64,000 nucleotides of DNA from JADKIH01 sp049363815 (GTDB lineage: Bacteria > Bacteroidota > Bacteroidia > AKYH767-A > 2013-40CM-41-45), in NCBI GenBank assembly GCA_049363815.1, contig JBMQEM010000023.1, positions 24,762 to 88,761 on the forward strand, given 5' to 3'. The translations under genes and the position numbers were made by a program. Shown here one piece after another: positions 34,712 to 43,752 of this stretch. Position 1 is the first letter of the stretch, and every line of letters begins with the position of its first letter. A model generated the notes under the pieces. The model did no database searches, was not told the DNA's origin, and was given only the letters and a program-made list of their open reading frames with translations.

Positions 34712-36583
34712 ATGGCTTTTCAATTTTCAGACAGGAATACACCCAGGTGGATCATTTTTGCAATAGATCTATGTATATGTTTGGGTTCGTTAATGTTAGC
34801 ATATCAGCTCCGCTTCAATTTCAGGGTTCCTGAGGTTGAGATTGCCTTGTGGAAGTATGCCTTCACAACAGTCATTGTTACCAGAGTCATCAGCTTTCTT
34901 ATTTCCCGGATCTATCAGGGAATTATCCGCTACACCAGTACAAGAGATGCGCTCCGTGTGTTTTATACGATCACTATCGGTAGCATTTCAATGGGTCTGA
35001 TGAATGTCATTTCCTATTATTCTATTGGAATTTATCTCGTCCCTTTCTCGGTTCTCATCATCGATTATTTCGCTTCTGTTTTCTCAATTACTGCTTTCAG
35101 AATTCTCGTAAAAACTATTTACCAGGAACTCAAGAACCCTACCCGTGATAAACAACTGGTCATCATTTATGGCGCAGGTGAATCCGGCCTGATCACAAAA
35201 CGGGCGATTGACAGGGATGCCAATACACGTTTTAAGGTTACAGCTTTTATAGATGACGATCAAGCAAAAGAAGGTAAGACCGTGGAAGGAATCAGGATCT
35301 TTCATACCTCCGAACTGGATCAGTTGCTGATGGCAAATAATATAGCACATCTCATTATCAGTATCCAGAATGTTTCTTCTGACAAGAAGCAAATTATTAT
35401 CGAAAAATGTCTTGCTCATGATGTACATATTCTGAATGTACCTCCGGTTACATCATGGATCAATGGTGAGTTAAGTTTTAAACAGATCAAAAAAGTAAAG
35501 ATTGAAGATCTGCTGGAAAGAGAGCCTATCCGGCTTGACCTTGATATTATCAGAAAACAACTGACCGACAAAACAATTCTGATCACAGGTGGCGCGGGTT
35601 CGATTGGAAGTGAGATTGCACGTCAGATCATTCCTTTCAAGCCGAAAAGTCTGATCATACTTGATCAGGCGGAATCTCCCTTGTATGACCTGGAACTTGA
35701 ACTGAATGAAAATTATCACTGGAAAAATTTTGAAACTGTTATCGCTGATATCCGACAATACGACCGGATGGAACGCGTATTCAATTTCTTCAGACCGGAT
35801 GTAGTATTTCATGCGGCCGCATATAAACATGTTCCGGTCATGGAATCAAATCCATCGGAAGCCATACTGACCAACGTACAAGGGACAAAGATCCTTGCTG
35901 ATCTTTCCGGAAAATACAAGGTCGAGAAATTTGTAATGGTAAGCACGGATAAAGCTGTTAATCCTACGTCTATTATGGGTGCTACCAAAAGAATTGCTGA
36001 GATCTATTGTCAGTCTTTAAACAAAGTCGGCCAGACCAAGTTCATTACTACCCGATTCGGAAATGTTCTTGATTCAAATGGTTCTGTAATTCCCCGCTTT
36101 AAGCGTCAGGTTGATGAAGGCGGACCGATCACAGTGACTCATCCGGATATTGAAAGGTTTTTCATGACCATCCCTGAAGCGTGTCAGTTGGTTCTGGAAG
36201 CCGGAGCAATGGGTAATGGCGGAGAGATCTTTATTTTCGATATGGGTAAAAGTATCCGGATCGTTGATCTGGCTAAAAAGATGATCAAGCTTTCCGGACT
36301 GACACTGGGAAAAGATATTCAGATAATCTACACAGGGCTTCGTCCCGGTGAAAAGATCTTCGAAGAACTTCTGGCAAATAAAGAAACAACCTTACCAACT
36401 CATCACTCAAAGATCATGATCGCAAAAGTCCGCGAATATGATTTCCCTACCATCGAAAAAGAAATTTCCGATCTGATCGATCTGTTCAAATTGCAGAACA
36501 ATGAGATCATCGTCAGGAAAATGAAAGATATTGTACCGGAATATATTTCCGCAAATTCACAATTTGAAAAACTCGACAGTTAA
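34712..36583 (+). CDS. CapD/WbpM-type membrane nucleotide-sugar 4,6-dehydratase
   Basis: A 623-residue membrane protein. Four N-terminal helices span about residues 12-120. A first Rossmann domain begins IYGAGESGLITKRA (about 150), and the catalytic SDR domain begins ITGGAGSIGSEIARQI (about 288). The catalytic segment VSTDKAVNPTSIMGATKRIAE lacks the usual Tyr (YxxxK replaced by MxxxK), a hallmark of this long-form UDP-GlcNAc 4,6-dehydratase family (PglF, WbpM). Its product is a keto-sugar used for O-antigen, capsule or glycoprotein sugars. It diverges from the epimerase/glycosyltransferase pair. Confidence 0.92.
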   Translation: MAFQFSDRNTPRWIIFAIDLCICLGSLMLAYQLRFNFRVPEVEIALWKYAFTTVIVTRVISFLISRIYQGIIRYTSTRDALRVFYTITIGSISMGLMNVISYYSIGIYLVPFSVLIIDYFASVFSITAFRILVKTIYQELKNPTRDKQLVIIYGAGESGLITKRAIDRDANTRFKVTAFIDDDQAKEGKTVEGIRIFHTSELDQLLMANNIAHLIISIQNVSSDKKQIIIEKCLAHDVHILNVPPVTSWINGELSFKQIKKVKIEDLLEREPIRLDLDIIRKQLTDKTILITGGAGSIGSEIARQIIPFKPKSLIILDQAESPLYDLELELNENYHWKNFETVIADIRQYDRMERVFNFFRPDVVFHAAAYKHVPVMESNPSEAILTNVQGTKILADLSGKYKVEKFVMVSTDKAVNPTSIMGATKRIAEIYCQSLNKVGQTKFITTRFGNVLDSNGSVIPRFKRQVDEGGPITVTHPDIERFFMTIPEACQLVLEAGAMGNGGEIFIFDMGKSIRIVDLAKKMIKLSGLTLGKDIQIIYTGLRPGEKIFEELLANKETTLPTHHSKIMIAKVREYDFPTIEKEISDLIDLFKLQNNEIIVRKMKDIVPEYISANSQFEKLDS

Positions 36584-36584
36584 T

Positions 36585-37004
36585 ATGATAAAGTCATTAG
36601 AAAAAATCTCAAAAGTCAATATCCGGTTTTCCGACCTGGATCTGTTCGGACATGTTAACAATGCCGTTTACCTTACTTACTTCGAAGAGGCAAGAGTTGC
36701 CTATTTCAATGAAGTCGTTGGTTACGATTACGACTGGTCAACTGAAGGTGTAATCCTTGCCCGCTTTGAAATTGATTTTATTATTCCTGTCCATTTCAAG
36801 GATGAAGTGTATATCCGAACCAGCTGCTGCCGCATGGGAAATAAAAGTTTCGACCTTGCTTACGAATTGTTTTTAATTAAAGAAGAAAAAGAAATCATGC
36901 TTGCTTCAGCAACGAGTGTAATGGTGATGTACAATTACAAAGAGAAGAAATCGATTTTGGTTTCGGAGGAATGGAAAGTTAAACTAATAACTAATAACGA
37001 ATAA
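36585..37004 (+). CDS. Acyl-CoA thioesterase, hotdog fold
   Basis: A 139-residue single-hotdog thioesterase of the 4-hydroxybenzoyl-CoA thioesterase/YbgC group. The motif RFSDLDLFGHVNNAVYLTYFEEARVAYF holds the usual catalytic Asp (DLDLFGHVNN). I chose the ATG at 36585, one base after the upstream stop codon; a start at 36531 would overlap the dehydratase. The last residues LITNNE are encoded by the heptamer-repeat array at 36983-37017. Confidence 0.88.
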   Translation: MIKSLEKISKVNIRFSDLDLFGHVNNAVYLTYFEEARVAYFNEVVGYDYDWSTEGVILARFEIDFIIPVHFKDEVYIRTSCCRMGNKSFDLAYELFLIKEEKEIMLASATSVMVMYNYKEKKSILVSEEWKVKLITNNE

Positions 37005-37017
37005 CGAATAATTAAAA
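36983..37017. repeat. Five tandem heptamers crossing a stop codon
   Basis: Units ACTAATA, ACTAATA, ACGAATA, ACGAATA and ATTAAAA follow without gaps. The first three lie in the thioesterase coding frame and the stop codon (37002-37004) falls within the array. Such an array in a coding 3' end suggests the repeat inserted into or extended the gene. Confidence 0.8.
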
Positions 37018-37027
37018 CGGCAACCAA

Positions 37028-37609
37028 CTAGCCGTGAATGGTTTCTTTTTGTCCGTACTTTTTAATGATCTCTGCTTCGAATGCGAGGAATTCCTGCCAC
37101 CTTGCTTCTACATCGATTCCATTTGCATATTGTCTGGCAAACTTTAAGAATGTTGTATAATGTCCGGCTTCGCTTACCATGAGCCTATGATAAAATTCCC
37201 TGAGATCAGCATCATTAATATTTTCAGAAAGCACCTTGAAACGTTCACAGCTCCTCGCCTCTACCAAAGCTGAGAAAAGAAGTTTATCGACAAGCACATA
37301 ATTTTTTGTGTACCCTTTTCTGATAAAAGAATTCAGCTCAAATACATATTCATCTCGACGTTCTCGACCAAGTTCATAGCCTCTGGCCTTTATCTTTTCA
37401 TGAACTTCCTGAAAATGTTCCAACTCTTCTTTAGCCAATTCAAGCATTGCATCTACCAGTTCGGTGCATTCCGGAAAATGTACGATGAGGTTGATCGCAT
37501 TTGTACTGGCTTTCTGCTCACAATAGGCATGATCGGTCAGGATCTCTGAAATGTTCTTCTCTACAATATTGACCCACCGTGGATCTGTCGGTAATTTTAA
37601 TCCTAACAT
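37028..37609 (-). CDS. miaE: tRNA-(ms2)io6A hydroxylase
   Basis: A 193-residue diiron enzyme that hydroxylates the isopentenyl group of ms2i6A at tRNA position 37. The N-terminus MLGLKLPTDPRWVNIVEKN is family-typical, so the ATG at 37609 is preferred over the one at 37708. Iron ligands appear in CEQKASTNAINLI, ELEHFQEVHEK (ExxH) and VSEAGHYTTF (ExxH) with ARSCERFKVL. The pathway also needs MiaA and MiaB, absent from the window. A divergent small gene follows on the plus strand. Confidence 0.93.
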   Translation of the reverse strand: MLGLKLPTDPRWVNIVEKNISEILTDHAYCEQKASTNAINLIVHFPECTELVDAMLELAKEELEHFQEVHEKIKARGYELGRERRDEYVFELNSFIRKGYTKNYVLVDKLLFSALVEARSCERFKVLSENINDADLREFYHRLMVSEAGHYTTFLKFARQYANGIDVEARWQEFLAFEAEIIKKYGQKETIHG

Positions 37610-37635
37610 AACTTCTTCGCTCAAAAAATGGCTTT

Positions 37636-37643
37636 CAAAGATA
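37636..37643 (-). promoter_or_regulatory. Candidate -7 element for miaE
   Basis: The minus strand reads TATCTTTG, an exact TAnnTTTG match, 27 bases upstream of the miaE ATG at 37609. No clear -33 element is seen. It lies downstream of the alternative start at 37708, which argues against that start. Confidence 0.5.
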
Positions 37644-37749
37644 GTAAGAATTAGAGATTTGTTAAATCTATTCACCCCTTCAAAACTGAATTTTATCATT
37701 AAATGCAAGGATTTTACCCGCTTTACTATGCTTTAAAGAATTACAATCG

Positions 37750-37757
37750 TACATTTG
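37750..37757 (+). promoter_or_regulatory. Candidate -7 element for the 37769 gene
   Basis: TACATTTG matches TAnnTTTG exactly and lies 12 bases before the ATG at 37769, so the transcript would be almost leaderless. No TTG is seen at the -33 position. Confidence 0.5.
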
Positions 37758-37768
37758 TATATAGCAAA

Positions 37769-38245
37769 ATGTCAGCACTAGTAGTATACGGCAACCGACT
37801 TAGTATCCAGGTAACTAAGGAATTCAAGCAATTGGTCAATATTTCCATTGCTGCCGGTAAGTTCATACTGATTCACCCTCATTATGACCTTATCCGTGAA
37901 GCCATGCGCCTGGATATGCTGGAAGATGGTTTTCTGGAAGAATTTGAAGTGCATAACTGGCAATACGAAGTCGGTGAAATGATCACATTCGAATTCGAAG
38001 AAGTCCTGTTTTTTTATGCCTTACTCGATGTCAGTTGCCGGATTTTTCTTTGTGAGATCGGAGATGATCTCAAAACAATGGCAATTGAAAGCGGCGAAAC
38101 CAACGACGAAGAATTTGTTCGCGTGAGAAGTTTTTATTTAGTTCAGGCAGAAGATTTCATCCAGCAGATCAGAGATGCTTTTAAAAACAATCCTGAATTT
38201 AAAGAGTTACAAGGCAAGGTTGAGCAGCTCAATAGCCTGGCTTGA
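37769..38245 (+). CDS. Hypothetical acidic protein
   Basis: A 158-residue soluble protein that I do not recognise. It starts MSALVVYGNRLSIQVTKEF; a further ATG at 37703 lies upstream of the likely promoter and gives an unlikely N-terminus. The middle is very acidic (MLEDGFLEEFEVHNWQYEVGE, FEFEEVLFF), and the C-terminus is helical, with AEDFIQQIRDAFKNNPEFKEL. There are no signal peptide, helices long enough for a membrane, or known motifs. The gene diverges from miaE and is followed by a heptamer hairpin. Confidence 0.6.
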   Translation: MSALVVYGNRLSIQVTKEFKQLVNISIAAGKFILIHPHYDLIREAMRLDMLEDGFLEEFEVHNWQYEVGEMITFEFEEVLFFYALLDVSCRIFLCEIGDDLKTMAIESGETNDEEFVRVRSFYLVQAEDFIQQIRDAFKNNPEFKELQGKVEQLNSLA

Positions 38246-38261
38246 AAGAAACATTTTTTTC

Positions 38262-38317
38262 GTTTCAAGTTTAGTACGTAAGCAACAGCTAACCTGCTAC
38301 CTGAAACCTGCAAATTT
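38262..38317. repeat. Heptamer repeat with inverted arms
   Basis: Units GTTTCAA, GTTTAGT, ACGTAAG (38262-38282) are followed by CAACAGC, TAACCTG, CTACCTG, AAACCTG, CAAATTT (38283-38317), whose inverse (CAGGTTT, CAGGTAG, CAGGTTA) resembles the left arm. The array separates two convergent genes. Confidence 0.75.
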
Positions 38318-38319
38318 GA

Positions 38320-39432
38320 TCAGACAATAACCTCACTCGGATGTGGCATGGTTCCAAATTTTTTCAATGCAACAAGATGTGACTTCATTGCTTTGAAGAA
38401 TGTTTCATTTACCATATAGGGTACATTAAATTCCCTGGCAGTCTGTTCCACAATTTTTGCAATTTCAGGGTAATGGACATGACAAATACGCGGGAAAAGA
38501 TGATGTTCTATCTGAAAGTTCAGTCCACCAACATACCACGAGATCCATTTACTCTTTGGTGAAAAATCGACTGTTGTATTCATCTGATGAACTGCCCAGT
38601 CGTTTTCAATTGTATTTTCTTCGTTGGGTAAAGGATGAGTAGTACCTTCCACAGTATGTGCCATCTGGAAAACAAAACTCAGAATCACTCCTTCCAGGAA
38701 ATGCATGAGGAAAAATCCAATCAGGACCTGATAGAATGGAATGCTGAAGAATAATGTCGGGACAACAAGCAGAGTAAAAATATAAGCGATCTTGAAAAGG
38801 CTGATCTTTAAGACGGCTAGAATTGTTTCTTTTTTATTCAATGGACTGACCCCATTTTTTGAGAATTGAAAGAGCTGAATCAGATCTTTAAGGAATACCC
38901 AATATGCGGTAAGCAATCCATAGAAAAAGAAAACATAAAGTGGTTGAAATTTATGATACCATTTCACTTTTGAATGCGGAGAAAACTTGAGTACAAGCCT
39001 GTCTGCAATGTCTTCATCCATACCGGAAATATTGGTATAGGTATGATGTAAAATGTTGTGTTGAAGTTTCCAGTTATGCACAGAACCTCCGGCCAGATTC
39101 AAGGAATGTCCCACAACATAGTTGACAGTATCGTTAGATGAATAAGCGCCATGATTGGCATCATGCATAACACTCATACCTATTCCTGCTACTGAGATTC
39201 CCATTATCGTCCATAAGATCAAACTCGCCGGAAATGGCACATTGAATATCAATAATGCAATAAACGGGAATATGTATCCGGCAAGCAGAATAAATGTTTT
39301 GATCACCATTGAAGCATTCGCATGCTTCGATAAATTGTTTCTCTCAAAATACTCGTCAACTCTTTGTTTTAAGGTAGGAAAAAACTTTGCTTTGTCCTGA
39401 CTAATAAATTTTACTTTTCCTTTGATTTTCAT
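38320..39432 (-). CDS. Membrane acyl-CoA (fatty acid) desaturase
   Basis: A 370-residue integral-membrane diiron desaturase. The three histidine boxes are visible: HDANHG (HxxxH), HNILHHTY (HxxxHH) and QIEHHLFP (QxxHH). The Q in the third box is typical of front-end (delta-5/6-like) desaturases, but there is no cytochrome b5 domain. Helices lie near residues 45-90 and 200-255. Bacterial members introduce cis double bonds into membrane acyl chains. It is transcribed alone. Confidence 0.92.
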   Translation of the reverse strand: MKIKGKVKFISQDKAKFFPTLKQRVDEYFERNNLSKHANASMVIKTFILLAGYIFPFIALLIFNVPFPASLILWTIMGISVAGIGMSVMHDANHGAYSSNDTVNYVVGHSLNLAGGSVHNWKLQHNILHHTYTNISGMDEDIADRLVLKFSPHSKVKWYHKFQPLYVFFFYGLLTAYWVFLKDLIQLFQFSKNGVSPLNKKETILAVLKISLFKIAYIFTLLVVPTLFFSIPFYQVLIGFFLMHFLEGVILSFVFQMAHTVEGTTHPLPNEENTIENDWAVHQMNTTVDFSPKSKWISWYVGGLNFQIEHHLFPRICHVHYPEIAKIVEQTAREFNVPYMVNETFFKAMKSHLVALKKFGTMPHPSEVIV

Positions 39433-39648
39433 TCAGAATTTTTTGTGGTGTCGGAAAGAGTGACGCAACACTGATTCTGAAACTACCTGTAAATAGAATT
39501 AACTGTGCTAAAGTTAATCAATTTAGATGGAGCAACTTTCGAGCCGAAATTTAATTATCAACTTTATTGAATAAGTGCAATATTTACTTTGTATCGATCA
39601 TTTCATCCTTAGAATAAAACAAAAGTCATATAATAAAGTTTTAATCTA

Positions 39649-41586
39649 TCAGAAAATATCTTCTTCATCGATCAAAACAGTATCAATTGGCATAATTAAG
39701 TCACGTGCCAACCCTGTGACCTGAACATTTGGCAACAAATTGTCACGTTCCTGTTCAGTGATCATTTGTTTTCTTACCATGAAATTAGCAACATTCTTAT
39801 AATAATTGGCCAGATATGGTTTTAGATTTCCTGAAGGATCAAAACTATACCGGAACCATTTTGGATGTGGTAACAAACTTGCGAGAAAAATACTTTCCGG
39901 TAAATTAAGTGCCGCAGGAGTTTTCTTGAAATAAAATTCACTCGCCTCTCCTATACCATAAATATTAGGACCCAATTCAATGATATTGAAGTAAACTTCC
40001 AGCATTCTCTCTTTGCTGTACAGTCTATTGCTTTCGATCAGCCATACAATTAAAGCTTCTTCCGCTTTGCGGGCTATGGTTTTCTTCCTGTTCAGGAAAA
40101 CATTTTTTACCAGTTGCATACTGATCGTGCTTCCGCCTCTGAGAAATTTTTTCGCCTTGTAATTGGTCGCAATCGATTTCCTGAAAGCATCTTCATTGAA
40201 TCCATAATGGTAAAAAAAGTTCCCATCTTCAGACGTCAGTACTGAATTTCTGAAATAGGGAGATACTCCTTCATAAGGTGTGTAATACGGATTTGAAGGA
40301 CCGACAATAAATGACCTTACATACCTGCCATATTCATATACTGATTGTGAAAATTCACCAGACATTTTCATCAGATCACTATTATTGAATTTACGGATGC
40401 GGAATTTATTCTTCTTCATCGAACAGTCGAAGGTGACATTGTCAGGATTGGCAGAATCAAGGAAAAAATTCAACTTGAATTTAAGGCTTCCGTCAGCTTC
40501 AATTGACCTCACCTCATCAAACATTCCCTGTGGAAGCGATCTGAAAAAATCAGTTGCCGGAACGGAATCTGTTTCAACACGCATTGCATACTTTTTGGAA
40601 GCTGAACTTTCAAAACGAACATAAGGTTTAAAAACAATTCCTGACAATGTTGCAACAGATGAACTGTCGAGCATCAACGAATTTTCATTTGAAGTTACAG
40701 AATAAGAAATTGAAGCGCTCTCAATTTTTATACTGTCTTCTGAAATGCGGTTGTGATGAAATGAAAATCCGGCTATTGATGCCAGACCAAATACTTTCAG
40801 TTCTTTATTTGAGTAACGGTAACCATCCAGTTCAATATGTACAGTATCAAAACTGATTGTTGCACCTGTCAACTCAGTAACAAGAGGCAAATTACTTTTC
40901 GTTGACGCCAAAGGAAAAATAAAAAGGTCAAGTTTCCGGGATGATTGATGAAAAGAACCACTGCACTCCCACTTTGTGTTGGAGTTCATATCTTCAAATT
41001 CACCTTTCATTGAATTCACATCAGAATGAAAACGATCAATGCGGATCTTTCTCTCAAGGGTATCATTTCTGTATTTCAGGACAGCATTCGTGATCTCTGC
41101 CTTTTGAGGAGCGAAATTGAAACTTCTTTCCAGTATTCTTGCAAGCAAATAGGAATACCCATTGGAGGCATTGGTTGAATTGCTAACTGCTTTTTTTGTT
41201 TCCTTTTCCGGCTTCACAAACTTGTAATTCGTTCCTTCCTTTTTATGAACCAATTGCAATTGAATACCATTACCGACAACCTCCTCCAGACGAATAGTTG
41301 CTGTGAGCAGGGCTGAAATGGAAGGCCGAACCCGGAGAGTGTCAGCATGTAACAAAGTATCACCCGACTGTGGAATAAAGGAAACACCTCCCAATGCCAC
41401 AGTAAAGATCCCGGAAAAGGAAGATGAAGTTATTACCATAGTCAATCCTTTCTCCACCTTCATCTTAGCCCCAACTTTCTCTGTAATGTAGTGCAGTAGC
41501 GGGTTTCGGAAAATAAAGAAGATCAGCAGAAAGGCTATTAAAAATGAAAGTGCAACTTTCAGAATCCTTTTAAATATTTTTTCCAT
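39649..41586 (-). CDS. GT51 peptidoglycan glycosyltransferase with long N-terminal domain
   Basis: A 645-residue membrane-anchored peptidoglycan polymerase. One N-terminal helix (about residues 8-28) is followed by some 400 residues with repeating beta-strand pattern, resembling AsmA-like sequences but not clearly assignable. The GT51 catalytic domain is at about 435-600: the catalytic Glu453 in EDGNFFYHYGF, then GGSTISMQLVKN, the second glutamate in RLYSKERMLEVYFN, and ELGPNIYGIGEAS. There is no transpeptidase domain. Most monofunctional glycosyltransferases are about 240 residues, so the long front is unusual outside Bacteroidota. Confidence 0.9.
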   Translation of the reverse strand: MEKIFKRILKVALSFLIAFLLIFFIFRNPLLHYITEKVGAKMKVEKGLTMVITSSSFSGIFTVALGGVSFIPQSGDTLLHADTLRVRPSISALLTATIRLEEVVGNGIQLQLVHKKEGTNYKFVKPEKETKKAVSNSTNASNGYSYLLARILERSFNFAPQKAEITNAVLKYRNDTLERKIRIDRFHSDVNSMKGEFEDMNSNTKWECSGSFHQSSRKLDLFIFPLASTKSNLPLVTELTGATISFDTVHIELDGYRYSNKELKVFGLASIAGFSFHHNRISEDSIKIESASISYSVTSNENSLMLDSSSVATLSGIVFKPYVRFESSASKKYAMRVETDSVPATDFFRSLPQGMFDEVRSIEADGSLKFKLNFFLDSANPDNVTFDCSMKKNKFRIRKFNNSDLMKMSGEFSQSVYEYGRYVRSFIVGPSNPYYTPYEGVSPYFRNSVLTSEDGNFFYHYGFNEDAFRKSIATNYKAKKFLRGGSTISMQLVKNVFLNRKKTIARKAEEALIVWLIESNRLYSKERMLEVYFNIIELGPNIYGIGEASEFYFKKTPAALNLPESIFLASLLPHPKWFRYSFDPSGNLKPYLANYYKNVANFMVRKQMITEQERDNLLPNVQVTGLARDLIMPIDTVLIDEEDIF

Positions 41587-41729
41587 ACATATTTGAGAGG
41601 TGTAATTTGGTCAATCTTTAGATACAAATCAAGCCCAATTTCATACACATTTCAACGTTAATAATTTCGGTATTTAATTCATAAGAATTACAACCAGACT
41701 CTGTACTTTAGAAACTTGTTATATATAGT

Positions 41730-42974
41730 ATGAAATTTACAAATCAAACCGGATTGATAAGATCCGGATTAATCGCTTCTTTACTTTTTGTGACCGCCCT
41801 ACTGGCGTATAGTCAGAGAAATGTACCGGTTCATAAACCTGAAAACAGAGTAACTCTCGAAAATCATGATAGTCGGGCTCAAGCTTATGTACTGAAAAAC
41901 TTAAACCGCTTTGGACTTGACAAATTAAAAGATTACGATAAAAGTCTTGACGAATCGTTCTCAGCTGAATTAAAAGACACGCTGGAATTGATGGAAAAGA
42001 CTTATCTGAATAATAGTTCTACTCTTCAAAAAAGTCTGACGGAAAAGAAAGAAAAGATCAACGACCTCACAACGCAAAAAGCTGAATTAAGCGCAAAATA
42101 TTCCAAGCTACTTAAAACGGCTGCATTCGCCTTTGGAATCTGGCTACTGCTGATTATTGTTTTTCTGCAGTTTCAGAAAAGAAAGATCAAAAAGAAAAAT
42201 GACGAACTTGAAATTACAACTGCACAGTTAGTAAATATCAAAAAGTATGCATCGTTAGCCAAATCCGCAATTGACAAAGTAAGGCATTTAAAAAATTCGA
42301 TAAACAAACTCTCTGAGGAAACGCAGAATCTCAGTGATCTTTCCAAAACACTTGATGAAAGCAATTCCGTTGAAAATAAATGGACAAGTGAACTTTCCGG
42401 CTCTGTTCAAAAAGTAAACACTTCTGCACAATTTGAATTAAGACTGGCAAATGCTTTCATAACACAGGAAGGCGAATTTAGTCAGGAAAAAGAAAGCACG
42501 AACATCAATATGTTATGTGAAGAGTATCTCTCAATTGCATCAAGAGGACTTCTTGCATCCGGAAATGAATTCAATTGTATCGTTACAAATGACTTTGAAA
42601 AAAATCTTCCTTCCATAAAAGTAAATAAGGCTGCAATCGGAAGTTTACTTCTCAATGTCCTGAACAATGCATTTCAGTCTGTGGAGGAAAAATTCAATAA
42701 AGGCGTGAAAGGATACCAGCCCAAGGTTTCAATTAGTACCAGGATCCTTCCGCGTTTTCTTCAGATCAGGATCCGAGATAACGGAACCGGAATGATCGAT
42801 TCAGTGTTACAGAATGCCACTACTCCATTTTATACGACCAAACCAGATGGAAAAGGGGCCGGCTTAGGTCTTTCTGACTCTCAGAAGATCATGACTGAAT
42901 TTCACAAGGGTGAAATTAAAATTGAGAGTGAAAACGGAAACAGTACAGACGTTTATATAAAATTCTTTCTTTAA
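41730..42974 (+). CDS. Single-pass membrane protein with degenerate histidine kinase module
   Basis: A 414-residue protein with a signal peptide (LIASLLFVTALLAYSQ) and one helix near 129-147 (AAFAFGIWLLLIIVFLQF), after a periplasmic part rich in coiled coil (TEKKEKINDLTTQKAEL). The cytosolic region aligns without gaps to a histidine-kinase H-box, but the phosphoacceptor is missing: instead of GIAHEINNPL it has DKVRHLKNSI, with Arg185 at the His position. The ATPase domain looks intact: N-box LLNVLNNAFQSV (about 307-318), G1 DNGTGM (350-355), and FYTTKPDGKGAGLGLS. It may bind ATP without autophosphorylating. It is followed one base later by the partner gene at 42976. No response regulator is adjacent. 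Confidence 0.85.
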   Translation: MKFTNQTGLIRSGLIASLLFVTALLAYSQRNVPVHKPENRVTLENHDSRAQAYVLKNLNRFGLDKLKDYDKSLDESFSAELKDTLELMEKTYLNNSSTLQKSLTEKKEKINDLTTQKAELSAKYSKLLKTAAFAFGIWLLLIIVFLQFQKRKIKKKNDELEITTAQLVNIKKYASLAKSAIDKVRHLKNSINKLSEETQNLSDLSKTLDESNSVENKWTSELSGSVQKVNTSAQFELRLANAFITQEGEFSQEKESTNINMLCEEYLSIASRGLLASGNEFNCIVTNDFEKNLPSIKVNKAAIGSLLLNVLNNAFQSVEEKFNKGVKGYQPKVSISTRILPRFLQIRIRDNGTGMIDSVLQNATTPFYTTKPDGKGAGLGLSDSQKIMTEFHKGEIKIESENGNSTDVYIKFFL

Positions 42975-42975
42975 A

Positions 42976-43749
42976 ATGAAAAAAATAACCCTCTTCATAT
43001 TATTCAGTATCATCTGTACAGTATCTTACGGACAAGATATAGCGACTTTGCAATCATTGAATGCAAGAGCCAAAACCATTTACATTAAAGCAGAAGCGCT
43101 GGATCAGATCATGATCTCACTCCGGCCATATGAAGATCTGCATGGTGATGGAATTGATACACTCCTGATGGAAACTTATAAAATTATTTCACAAGGGTAT
43201 TCTGATAACAACCATTTCAAACAAGGCTATCAGGTATATGATAAATATCTGAACTACCGGATTGAATCATTGCAGAGATATAAAACAAAAACGATTTCAA
43301 ATGCAGCAGCGTCAATTGATTCACGGAAGCAGAAAGATGACGCCGCACAAGTTGATCTGCAGAACACCATTTCGCAGTTACAGATCGATATCGATCAATT
43401 AGGAAGTAAGCGATCCGGGTTTAAAAAATATTTCAGCTTTGGAGTCATTGTATTATCGTTGATCTTCGCAGGACTCCTCGTAAATTATGGAGTTAAATTC
43501 AACAACCTTAAGAATCAGATCAAAGACAATAAGGATTCGATGATGTCAGGTCATAGATTATCTACACTTGGTCATTTTGCCTCCGGCTACCAGTCTGAAA
43601 CCGGTAAATCATTCGTAAGTATTGAGAATACAATCGCTCAGGTAAAGTCCGAACTTAAATCGACAACAGACCAGAATTTGAAAAAGGCAGACCAACTTTG
43701 TTCTGTTATCCTTAAATCAACCGCAGAAGTAAAAGCGATCAATAATTAA
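42976..43749 (+). CDS. Membrane protein with degenerate H-box and no ATPase domain
   Basis: A 257-residue partner of the upstream gene, with the same plan: signal peptide (ITLFILFSIICTVSYGQ), periplasmic region with coiled coil (about 115-148), one helix (about 153-173), and a short cytosolic part. The cytosolic sequence LSTLGHFASGYQSETGKSF aligns to the canonical LGQLAAGIAHEINNPL with Ser207 at the histidine position, and the protein ends after this dimerisation-like helix pair without an ATPase. It could form a mixed four-helix bundle with the upstream protein. The start is one base after the upstream stop, so the pair is co-translated. No family name is known to me. Confidence 0.8.
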   Translation: MKKITLFILFSIICTVSYGQDIATLQSLNARAKTIYIKAEALDQIMISLRPYEDLHGDGIDTLLMETYKIISQGYSDNNHFKQGYQVYDKYLNYRIESLQRYKTKTISNAAASIDSRKQKDDAAQVDLQNTISQLQIDIDQLGSKRSGFKKYFSFGVIVLSLIFAGLLVNYGVKFNNLKNQIKDNKDSMMSGHRLSTLGHFASGYQSETGKSFVSIENTIAQVKSELKSTTDQNLKKADQLCSVILKSTAEVKAINN

Positions 43750-43752
43750 TTT

